DNA of 6,318 bases, taken from contig CAMDPJ010000133.1 of the NCBI GenBank assembly GCA_945903925.1, forward strand, positions 1 to 6,318, given 5' to 3'. The notes beneath the pieces were generated by a model. It was not told where the DNA came from, did no database searches, and saw nothing but the letters and a program-made list of their open reading frames with translations. The position numbers were made by a program, and so were the translations under genes. The first letter of the stretch is position 1. Each line of letters starts with the position of its first letter. The stretch comes from Chryseobacterium gleum (lineage in GTDB: Bacteria; Bacteroidota; Bacteroidia; Flavobacteriales_C; GCA-002722245). Of this stretch, positions 1-5,944 are shown piece after piece.

Positions 1-2
1 CA

Positions 3-1178
3 GCGGCCTTATCTTTTTTTAGCATTCATTTGCTGATCAAAGCGTTTATTGACACAATAGAAGGCGACAAATTGAAATTGAGTTTTATTGTACTTTCGTT
101 TTTTTTGTGGTTCTCCGTGTACAACAGTGTTCGCTTTTCTTCTGAAAATTTGGCTGGACGCGTTTTTGTGATTGCCTTTGCACTTTTCTTCATTTGGAAA
201 AAATTGAGCAAGAAGAAGTATTTCGCGATTGGTTTATTGCTTGGACTTTCATTTCTTTTTCGCTACCAAAACGCATTTTTAATGGTTGGTTTTTTGGCTT
301 GGATCTTTTTCATAAACAAAAGTAAATTTAGCGAAATGTTGCTGATCGCCGCCGGTATTGTTATGATGTTTGGTGTTGGCATAATGATCGACCATTGGTT
401 TTACAATGAGTGGGTGCTGACCTCTTGGAAATATTTCGAGCAAAATATTCTACTGAATAAAGCGGCTGAATTTGGCGTAGAACCTTGGTACTACTACTTT
501 GCACAAATTATTAGTGCAGGCATCCCTCCTTTCAGTTTGTTATTTGTAATTCCTTTAATTCTTATTTTAATTTTCAAAAGAAAAGACGCACTGGTGTGGA
601 CAGTTGTTCCATTTGTGGCAGCACACATGTATATTTCGCACAAGGAATTGCGTTTCCTTTTCCCTCTCATTGGTTTTTTGCCATTGATTATTGTGTCGTC
701 AGGTGAAATAGTTAACGCCAAGTGGAAGGGATTTTTGCAAAGTAAATTTTTAAAAGTGAGTGCCGTTTTGTTTTGGATTTACAACGGCCTGTTTTTAGCC
801 ATCTCAGTATTGAAACCTGCTGATGCGCAAGTGCCTTTGTACCATAAGATTTATAACGATTACCCGCAAGCCACTAAATTGTATTGGATAGAGGGAAACC
901 CCTATTCACGCGCCTTAGATGTTTATTATTACAAACGCAAAAACCTGCGTATTGAAAAAATAAATGCGCTCAGCGAAATGAAATTATCAGCCGACACAAC
1001 AGTGCTTTTCGCGAGCAACACCAAAGAAGAACAAGCGATTTTAGGAACAAACAACAAGTTGATTTACGCGTCTTTTCCAGAATGGATCAAGATCTTCAAT
1101 GTTGCAGGTTGGGTTGACCGCACCAATTTCAGAAAGGTGTACGAAATTCACCACGTGCCGAACGCAGAGCATCAATAA
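3..1178 (+). CDS. GT22-type (Alg9/PIG-B-like) membrane glycosyltransferase, 5'-truncated
   Basis: This is the C-terminal 391 residues of a polytopic membrane protein. The frame is open to the left edge (codons from position 3), so the TTG at 30 is almost certainly internal and the true start lies outside the window. Two motifs point to the GT22 family, which transfers mannose or another sugar from a polyprenyl-phosphate donor on the outer face of the membrane. GVEPWYYYF (474-500) resembles the family's 'GTHPWHYY' segment, and HKELRF (639-656) matches its hallmark 'HKE-RF' motif before a hydrophobic helix. Several hydrophobic helices occupy roughly 80-800, followed by a soluble tail of about 120 residues. 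The N-terminal catalytic acidic loop of the family would be upstream and cannot be checked. The gene ends with TAA and is separated from ccmC by 345 bp, so it is probably not part of that operon. The acceptor (glycolipid, glycan or protein) is unknown. Family assignment is fairly secure; the sugar specificity is not. Confidence 0.8.
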   Translation, partial: AALSFFSIHLLIKAFIDTIEGDKLKLSFIVLSFFLWFSVYNSVRFSSENLAGRVFVIAFALFFIWKKLSKKKYFAIGLLLGLSFLFRYQNAFLMVGFLAWIFFINKSKFSEMLLIAAGIVMMFGVGIMIDHWFYNEWVLTSWKYFEQNILLNKAAEFGVEPWYYYFAQIISAGIPPFSLLFVIPLILILIFKRKDALVWTVVPFVAAHMYISHKELRFLFPLIGFLPLIIVSSGEIVNAKWKGFLQSKFLKVSAVLFWIYNGLFLAISVLKPADAQVPLYHKIYNDYPQATKLYWIEGNPYSRALDVYYYKRKNLRIEKINALSEMKLSADTTVLFASNTKEEQAILGTNNKLIYASFPEWIKIFNVAGWVDRTNFRKVYEIHHVPNAEHQ

Positions 1179-1201
1179 TTACTTTTATATTTTGTGCACG
1201 T

Positions 1202-1225
1202 GCTTGCCATAAAGCTTGCCAAAAG
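1202..1225. repeat. 12-nt imperfect tandem duplication
   Basis: GCTTGCCATAAA at 1202-1213 is followed directly by GCTTGCCAAAAG at 1214-1225. The two units share an identical first eight bases and differ at two of the last four. The 8-bp palindrome GCACGTGC (1196-1203) abuts the left unit. The pair lies 23 bp after the glycosyltransferase stop codon. It could be a replication-slippage scar or a pair of protein-binding half-sites; nothing in the sequence decides between them. Confidence 0.45.
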
Positions 1226-1267
1226 AACAAAATCGAAGCTGGCGGACCATTAATTAAAAAATGCTTT

Positions 1268-1339
1268 TCACCCTCAGTTAACCTTCTCCTTTGGAGAAGG
1301 GCTGGAAATGCGGCCTATTTGAAATGATTTAACGGGTGA
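1268..1339. repeat. REP/MITE-like nested inverted repeat
   Basis: The element has two nested inverted repeats. The inner one is a perfect 8-bp stem with a 3-nt loop: CCTTCTCC (1282-1289), TTT, GGAGAAGG (1293-1300). The outer one pairs TCACCC plus GTTAA (1268-1273 and 1277-1281) with TTAACGGGTGA (1329-1339), giving 11 matched bases with a 3-base bulge on the left arm. A hairpin of the form CCT-TCTCC-TTT-GGAGA-AGG followed by GGCTGG resembles intergenic repeats I recall from Bacteroidota genomes; that comparison is from memory. The hairpin is not followed by a T-run, so it is a poor intrinsic terminator. No transposase is adjacent. Confidence 0.6.
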
Positions 1340-1342
1340 GAT

Positions 1343-1350
1343 TATCGATA
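1343..1350. repeat. TATCGATA palindrome, copy 1
   Basis: TATCGATA sits inside the 10-bp perfect palindrome TTATCGATAA (1342-1351), immediately after the outer arm of the inverted repeat. The same octamer recurs at 1435-1442. It may be an operator half of a spaced pair or coincidence in A+T-rich DNA. Confidence 0.3.
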
Positions 1351-1434
1351 AGAATTAAATGTAATCAAGAAACAATAAAACCGAACTAAACTCAATGAAA
1401 TAAAGCTATTCTGCTCTTTTTCTATATTTAAAAA

Positions 1435-1442
1435 TATCGATA
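1435..1442. repeat. TATCGATA palindrome, copy 2
   Basis: This is the second copy of TATCGATA, 92 bp downstream of the first (start to start) and 82 bp before the ccmC start codon. It follows a TATATTTA sequence (1423-1430) that loosely resembles the Bacteroidota -7 element TAnnTTTG. A regulatory role is speculative. Confidence 0.3.
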
Positions 1443-1498
1443 CACAACTTTTAACAATTCCCTTCCCTAACCACCCTTCAACTCCGAACTTTTTTCCC

Positions 1499-1506
1499 TA
1501 AATTCG
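1499..1506 (+). promoter_or_regulatory. Possible -7 promoter element for the ccm operon
   Basis: TAAATTCG matches the Bacteroidota primary sigma-factor -7 consensus TAnnTTTG at all but one base and lies 17 bp before the ccmC ATG. Transcription starting a few bases downstream would leave a very short A/T-rich leader without a Shine-Dalgarno sequence, which is common in this phylum. No good -33 TTTG element is found at the expected distance upstream, so the call is weak. TATATTTA at 1423-1430 is an alternative. A promoter somewhere in this gap is likely because ccmC is the first gene after 345 bp of noncoding DNA. Confidence 0.3.
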
Positions 1507-1523
1507 CAACTCAAAATTTTTGC

Positions 1524-2180
1524 ATGCGTCAACTTTGGTGGAAAATAATTTGCATTGTCTTTTTGGTGTATACCGTTATTGCTGGTTTCAGCATTAAAGT
1601 ACCTGCTCTTTACCCTACACAAGAAACGCTTAGAAATTTATTCTTCCACGTGCCTATGTGGTTCACCATGCTTACACTCATGACTGTATCTGTTGTGTAT
1701 AGCGTTAAGTTTTTGAAAAACAGAAATCTTCAGTATGATTTATACGCGCACATCTTCGCTCACGTAGGGACATTATTTGGCGTATTAGGCTTCGTAACCG
1801 GAATGTTATGGGGAAAATATACTTGGGGCGATTGGATTCCTAAAGACACTAAAATTATTGGTGCTGCCATTGCAGTGTTGATTTATGTTGCTTATTTCAT
1901 CTTGCGTTCTTCCATAAACGATGAAGAAAAAAAAGCCAATTTATCTTCAGCTTACAATGTGTTCGCTTACATTATGCTTATCATATTCACACTCATTTAC
2001 CCTAGAATGCACGCGTCATTGCATCCTGGTAATGGCGGAAATCCGGGCTTTAACTCTTACGACTTAGACTCTACTATGCGCATGGTTTTTTATCCTGCAG
2101 TTATTGGCTTTATCTTATTGGGCGTGTGGATGAGCAGTGTTAGAATTAGAATTGAACAACTTAAATCGAAAGAATCATGA
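1524..2180 (+). CDS. ccmC: CcmC, heme-handling membrane protein of cytochrome c maturation
   Basis: CcmC binds heme at the outer face of the cytoplasmic membrane and transfers it to the chaperone CcmE in System I cytochrome c biogenesis. The 218-residue protein is slightly shorter than E. coli CcmC and has about six membrane helices (near 8-24, 46-63, 78-95, 111-128, 144-161 and 188-206). The two expected axial His residues are visible: H42 in FFHVP and H167 in the SLHPGNGGNP stretch, the latter a form I associate with Bacteroidota. The tryptophan-rich heme motif between them is eroded. It reads WGDWIPKD (101-108), against WGxWWxWD in classical CcmC, so two of the expected Trp are Ile and Lys while the first Trp, the next Trp and the Asp remain. 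The ATG at 1524 is chosen because the protein then begins with a short charged stretch and the first helix, as in the family. There is no Shine-Dalgarno sequence. The stop overlaps the next start as ATGA. Confidence 0.93.
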   Translation: MRQLWWKIICIVFLVYTVIAGFSIKVPALYPTQETLRNLFFHVPMWFTMLTLMTVSVVYSVKFLKNRNLQYDLYAHIFAHVGTLFGVLGFVTGMLWGKYTWGDWIPKDTKIIGAAIAVLIYVAYFILRSSINDEEKKANLSSAYNVFAYIMLIIFTLIYPRMHASLHPGNGGNPGFNSYDLDSTMRMVFYPAVIGFILLGVWMSSVRIRIEQLKSKES

Positions 2181-2338
2181 AACAAACTGCCGTAGAAATG
2201 GCCGATAATTTTTTCAATTCAAATGGAAAAATTTACGTGGTGATTGGTGTTGTACTCATCGTGTTGTTAGGCATTTTCTCTTATCTTTTCGCAACAGAAA
2301 GAAAATTAAACCGCTTAGAAAAAGAATTAAAAAAATGA
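2177..2338 (+). CDS. ccmD: CcmD-like small membrane protein (53 aa)
   Basis: This short gene exactly fills the space between ccmC and ccmE. It encodes 53 residues: a polar N-terminus with a GKIYVV lead-in, one hydrophobic helix (about 19-38), and a basic, probably helical tail rich in Lys, Arg and Glu (40-53). That architecture is the one known for CcmD, which associates with CcmC and CcmE and helps release heme-loaded CcmE. CcmD proteins are poorly conserved, so the assignment rests on size, topology and position more than on motifs. Its ATG overlaps the ccmC stop by 4 nt, and its TGA overlaps the ccmE ATG by 4 nt (ATGA at both ends). Translation of ccmC, ccmD and ccmE is therefore probably coupled. 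Confidence 0.85.
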   Translation: MKQTAVEMADNFFNSNGKIYVVIGVVLIVLLGIFSYLFATERKLNRLEKELKK

Positions 2339-2751
2339 ATAAATCAGCCATCATAGGTTTATCTATCATCGCTATTTCGGTAGTACTTTTGCTTTTTGTT
2401 TTGCAAGATGCGGGCACCTACTCTACGTTCAAAGAGGCTGAACAAAATCCAGATGAGGTGATTACCATCATCGGACAACTCAACAAAGAAAAGCCAGTCG
2501 TTTACGACCCTGTGGTAAACACCGACTTAACTGCGATGTTTGTTTTCGATGCCAACAAAGAAGAACGCGAAGTAAAACTGCACGCCGCTAAACCGCGCGA
2601 TGTAGAAAAATCGGAAAACGTTACTCTAACTGGTAAAATGGTGAATGGCGTTTTTCACGCCGAAAAAATATTGGTTAAATGTCCGTCGAAATACCAAAAC
2701 GGAAAAGTAGACACCTCAAAAATGCAAGAGCAATCTTTTGGCTCAAAATAA
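2335..2751 (+). CDS. ccmE: CcmE, heme chaperone, Cys-type (CPSKY)
   Basis: CcmE is a membrane-anchored OB-fold protein that receives heme from CcmC, carries it outside the membrane and delivers it to CcmF. The 138 residues show an N-terminal signal-anchor helix (about 4-23), then a beta-rich domain containing ITIIGQL (43-49), VTLTGKM (96-102), and the FHAEKILVKC region (107-116) that corresponds to the end of the CcmE fold. The classical heme-attaching His of the HxxxY motif (H130 in E. coli) is replaced by Cys: the motif is CPSKY, with C116 and Y120 (Cys codon TGT at 2680-2682). A Cys-type CcmE is known from archaea and Desulfovibrio, so this is a real variant and not a defect. The tail after Tyr120 is hydrophilic and probably flexible. 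The start overlaps ccmD and the stop is 3 nt before ccmF. Confidence 0.93.
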   Translation: MNKSAIIGLSIIAISVVLLLFVLQDAGTYSTFKEAEQNPDEVITIIGQLNKEKPVVYDPVVNTDLTAMFVFDANKEEREVKLHAAKPRDVEKSENVTLTGKMVNGVFHAEKILVKCPSKYQNGKVDTSKMQEQSFGSK

Positions 2752-2754
2752 ATC

Positions 2755-5415
2755 ATGACTATAAATTACGTTGGCGAAAATTTAGAATTGGGTAAGTGGG
2801 GACACATTGCCGTTTTAATTTCTTTCGTTTTCGCTGCACTATCTGCGGTTTCTTACTATTTCAGTGTTGAAGGAAAAGAAGAAGAAAAAGAATCGTGGAG
2901 AAAAATTGGTAGATATTCTTTTTACACTCATGCTTTCGGGATTGCCCTCATCGTAGGAATTTTATTCTACATGCTCTTCAACCATCATTACGAATACCTT
3001 TATGTTTGGAAACACTCGAGCAACGAAATGCCTTTGCGCTACATCTTGTCGTGCTTTTGGGAAGGTCAGGAAGGCAGCTTTTTGCTGTGGACCATCTGGC
3101 ACGTTGTACTAGGAATCATTATAACTCTTACCACCAAAAAATGGGAAGCGCCAGTTATGGCTATCATAGCCGCCGTGCAAGTTTTCTTGGTTTCTATGTT
3201 GTTGGGAATTCATATTCCTTCGGGGCCTTATATCGGATGGATGGTTTTAGCTCTTGGCGCTTTTATACTATTTGTTGCTTGGAATAAATTATCGAAAATT
3301 GAAAAATTAGCGATTGGTGGTGCTCTGGCTTCTATCAGTATCTTCTTGATTTTAAAAGACATTAAAGGCTTTCAAATTGGTAGCAGTCCGTTCACCCAAT
3401 TGATGCGCGAAAACGACAAATACGGCAAAGAAGCTTTCTTTTTAAATCCACATTATTTACATGTATTAGATGGTAACGGACTCAACCCCTTATTACAAAA
3501 CTATTGGATGACGATTCATCCACCTATGTTGTTTTTAGGTTTCGCCTCTACCCTAGTTCCTTTTGCTTTTGCCATTGCTGGTTTATGGACTAAGAAGTTA
3601 AACGAATGGATGACGCCTGCCCTTCCATGGATATTTTTTGGTGTGGCTGCCTTAGGCACTGGAATTTTAATGGGTGGTGCTTGGGCTTATGAATCGCTTA
3701 CTTTTGGCGGGTTTTGGGCGTGGGATCCTGTAGAAAATGCATCTCTTTTTCCGTGGCTTACCTTCGTTGGTGCTGCGCACGTAATGATCGTTCAACGTAA
3801 AAAAGGAAAATCATCTTACGTTACTTTTATACTTACTATTCTATCGTTCATTTTGGTATTGTATTCTACTTACCTTACGCGTAGCGGTATTTTGGGTGAT
3901 TCATCGGTGCACTCTTTTGCTGATGGTTTACCCGGACAACTCCTCATTTTCCTTTTCTTCTTCTTTTGGTTAACGGGATTCTTGTTCATGCAAAATCCGC
4001 TATTAAAGATTTTATTTACTGTTGTTTCATTGCTCTTTTTGGTGATTCAGTTTTATATTACCGACCTTAAAGAAATATCCATTGGTTTGGTTACAGTTTA
4101 CATCGGACTCTTCGTTTTCTCTTATTTCAAGTACTTCCCAAAAGATGAAGGAGGCGACGACGAACACCACACTTCTCGCGAATTTTGGATGTTTATCGCA
4201 GCTATAGTGTTGTTGATTTCTTGTATCCACATCATCTTCACCACGTCAATGCCAGTGTTCAACAAAGTATTTGGAACCAAAAAAACACCCAATACCAATA
4301 TTTTTGATGATTATGTGCGCTACCAAATTCTATTCGCATCTATCATCTGTATCATGATGAGTTTTGGATTGTATCTCAAATACAAATCTACTCCCGTTAA
4401 AAAATTAATCACCGATTTAAGCATTAGTATTTTAATCACTTCTATTCTTTGCTTAGTTGTTGGCATTGGCTACCAGCTCGATTTTGAAAACGATACTTTT
4501 AGACTGGTGAGCTATTGGCTGTTTTTCTTTGCAGCAAGTTTCGCCATCATAGCCAACGTAAATTACTTTATAAGAATATTGAAAGGTAAAATCATGTTAG
4601 CAGGCGCACCTATCGCCCACTTGGGTTTTGGAATGATTATGTTGGGCGCGTTCATATCAACATCACAAAGCAATGTGCTTACTGAAAACGTAGGCAAAAT
4701 AGATTTAGAACATGAATCAGATGGCAAAATTAAGAACAATGAGAATTTGTTTTTACCTATCAACGACACGCTTCCAGTTGGCGATTACAGAGTAACCTAC
4801 AACAACATTCACAAGGACGGTCACAACATTTATTTCGATGTAGATTACTTCAATAAAAAAGGCGAAAAAGAATTTACGCTTTCTCCTTTCATGCAGCTTA
4901 ACGACAAAATGGGTAATGTGAGTGAACCTGCAACAAAACATTTCTTGCACAAAGATATTTACACGCACATGCAAACCTTTGAGTTGGCGCAACCCAAAGA
5001 AGTGAAACTAAAAAATGGCGATAGCTTAAAAGTTGGAAAAGGTCATTTGATTTTAGATACTGTGATGGTTAAAGCTGATCAAACAGGAATGTTGTATCGC
5101 TTCGAATTCAACTACCAAGTGAATGGTAAATTTGTAGAAAAAGTGATTCTCGAAAACGAAAAAAATCACATCGAATCGAAAATGGCTACGCTCAAAAAAA
5201 CCGATGCTAAAGTTCGTTTATTGCGCATCGCACCCGAAGAAGACAGTTTGGTGTTTGAAGTTGCCGATGCAAACTCAGGCTTCATGATTTTAAAAGCTAT
5301 TGAATTTCCTTTTATTAATATTTTATGGGCTGGTTGCATCGTAATGGTTATTGGAACTGTTATCGCCATCATACACCGAAACAAACAAAATAAATCGTTA
5401 CACAATGTCGGATAG
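2755..5415 (+). CDS. ccmF: CcmF, cytochrome c heme lyase subunit, enlarged form
   Basis: CcmF is the membrane synthetase that takes heme from CcmE and attaches it to the CxxCH cysteines of apocytochrome c. The motifs appear in order: ELGKWGH at the N-terminus (11-17), WEGQEGSFLLW (102-112), IHPP with H255, the WWD motif FWAWDPVENAS (320-330), a membrane His H342, TRSGILGDSSVHSF with H386 (375-388), and H622 in APIAHLGFG. These four His match the two external and two membrane His known to ligate heme in CcmF. At 886 residues it is well over the 647 of E. coli CcmF. The extra length lies in additional helices and a charged loop (460-475) after the core, and in an external domain of about 215 residues (636-850) before the last helix (853-873). 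Many membrane segments are visible, at least fifteen by eye. The ATG is 3 nt after ccmE with no Shine-Dalgarno sequence. The 3' end overlaps the next gene by 11 nt. Confidence 0.95.
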   Translation: MTINYVGENLELGKWGHIAVLISFVFAALSAVSYYFSVEGKEEEKESWRKIGRYSFYTHAFGIALIVGILFYMLFNHHYEYLYVWKHSSNEMPLRYILSCFWEGQEGSFLLWTIWHVVLGIIITLTTKKWEAPVMAIIAAVQVFLVSMLLGIHIPSGPYIGWMVLALGAFILFVAWNKLSKIEKLAIGGALASISIFLILKDIKGFQIGSSPFTQLMRENDKYGKEAFFLNPHYLHVLDGNGLNPLLQNYWMTIHPPMLFLGFASTLVPFAFAIAGLWTKKLNEWMTPALPWIFFGVAALGTGILMGGAWAYESLTFGGFWAWDPVENASLFPWLTFVGAAHVMIVQRKKGKSSYVTFILTILSFILVLYSTYLTRSGILGDSSVHSFADGLPGQLLIFLFFFFWLTGFLFMQNPLLKILFTVVSLLFLVIQFYITDLKEISIGLVTVYIGLFVFSYFKYFPKDEGGDDEHHTSREFWMFIAAIVLLISCIHIIFTTSMPVFNKVFGTKKTPNTNIFDDYVRYQILFASIICIMMSFGLYLKYKSTPVKKLITDLSISILITSILCLVVGIGYQLDFENDTFRLVSYWLFFFAASFAIIANVNYFIRILKGKIMLAGAPIAHLGFGMIMLGAFISTSQSNVLTENVGKIDLEHESDGKIKNNENLFLPINDTLPVGDYRVTYNNIHKDGHNIYFDVDYFNKKGEKEFTLSPFMQLNDKMGNVSEPATKHFLHKDIYTHMQTFELAQPKEVKLKNGDSLKVGKGHLILDTVMVKADQTGMLYRFEFNYQVNGKFVEKVILENEKNHIESKMATLKKTDAKVRLLRIAPEEDSLVFEVADANSGFMILKAIEFPFINILWAGCIVMVIGTVIAIIHRNKQNKSLHNVG

Positions 5416-5944
5416 TTATTTATTCAAGTTAAAAGACATCACTACATTTATTTTTGATGTAGATGGTGTAATGACCGATGGCAGAATTATTTTAACGTCG
5501 GCTGGAGATCAGCAACGCACCATGAATATTAAAGATGGTTTTGCACTTCAATTTGCTGTAAAACAAGGTTATAAAATAGCAGTGATTTCTGGCGGAAAAG
5601 CAGAGTCTATTCGTCAGCGTTTTATTGGTTTAGGTATTCACGATGTGTATTTAGGCATTGCCGATAAAATTCATGCTTACAAAGAGTTGTGCGATACTTG
5701 CAACATTAAAGATGAGAATGTGTTGTACATGGGCGATGATATTCCCGACTACGAAGTAATGAGTACCGTGGGATTTCCTGCTGCACCCAACAATGCTTGT
5801 GAAGAAATTAAAAGTATTTCTGCGTATATTTCGCCGTACACAGGTGGCAACGGTTGTGTGCGCGACGTAATAGAGCAAGTGCTAAAAGCACAAGACAAAT
5901 GGTTCGACCCTGCAAAAATTAACGATCAAGATTTCACATGGTAA
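5405..5944 (+). CDS. kdsC: KdsC-like HAD phosphatase (KDO-8-phosphate phosphatase family)
   Basis: The 179-residue protein belongs to the capless (C0) HAD phosphatases and is closest in motif pattern to KdsC, which removes phosphate from KDO-8-phosphate on the way to the inner core of lipopolysaccharide. Motif I is DVDGVMTDG (18-26), with nucleophile D18 and general acid/base D20. NIKDG (41-45) matches the substrate-loop motif, motif II Ser is S62 in ISGGK, K88 is the motif III Lys, and GDD with D115 (110-115) is motif IV. The C-terminal GGNGCVRDV (147-155) matches the GGxGxVRE tail that closes the neighbouring active site in the KdsC tetramer. The length fits the family. I chose the ATG at 5405 over an upstream TTG at 5351 because it places motif I at the usual distance from the N-terminus; the TTG would add 18 unrelated residues lying wholly within ccmF. 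It overlaps ccmF by 11 nt. The exact substrate is inferred; KdnP-like or other sugar-acid phosphatases are alternatives. Confidence 0.87.
   Translation: MSDSYLFKLKDITTFIFDVDGVMTDGRIILTSAGDQQRTMNIKDGFALQFAVKQGYKIAVISGGKAESIRQRFIGLGIHDVYLGIADKIHAYKELCDTCNIKDENVLYMGDDIPDYEVMSTVGFPAAPNNACEEIKSISAYISPYTGGNGCVRDVIEQVLKAQDKWFDPAKINDQDFTW

Larger units (their letters stand above)
1179..1523. other. 345-bp intergenic region with repeats, no gene
   Basis: No convincing coding sequence is visible here; the ATG codons at 1261 and 1309 open frames of only a few codons. The gap holds a 12-nt near-tandem duplication (1202-1225), a nested inverted repeat (1268-1339), two TATCGATA palindromes (1343-1350 and 1435-1442) and a C/T-rich stretch (about 1459-1500) just before a weak promoter candidate for ccmC. 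No hairpin followed by a T-run, as expected of an intrinsic terminator, is apparent after the upstream stop codon. Confidence 0.8.

Noticed and set aside
30..32. TTG at 30 as the start codon of the first gene
   Set aside because: The same frame stays open from position 3 leftward to the window edge with hydrophobic codons, so the gene is truncated and this TTG is internal.
1282..1301. Hairpin as an intrinsic terminator of the glycosyltransferase gene
   Set aside because: The stem is strong but is followed by GCTGGAAATG rather than a T-run on the + strand, and there is no T-run on the other side for the - strand; it also lies more than 100 bp past the stop.
1179..1523. CRISPR array, tRNA or riboswitch in the gap
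   Set aside because: There are no regularly spaced repeats, no cloverleaf with a CCA end and no conserved riboswitch core that I can recognise; a covariance-model scan would settle it.
3006..3287. 93-codon + strand frame within ccmF
   Set aside because: It lies wholly inside the well-supported ccmF frame and its translation has no recognisable motif.
4563..4992. Antisense open frames opposite ccmF
   Set aside because: They are shadows of ccmF coding sequence; the proteins show no domain, and no separate start context or promoter is visible.
5351..5404. Longer phosphatase starting at TTG 5351
   Set aside because: The added 18 residues lie wholly within ccmF and have no family resemblance; the ATG at 5405 gives the usual KdsC length and motif spacing.
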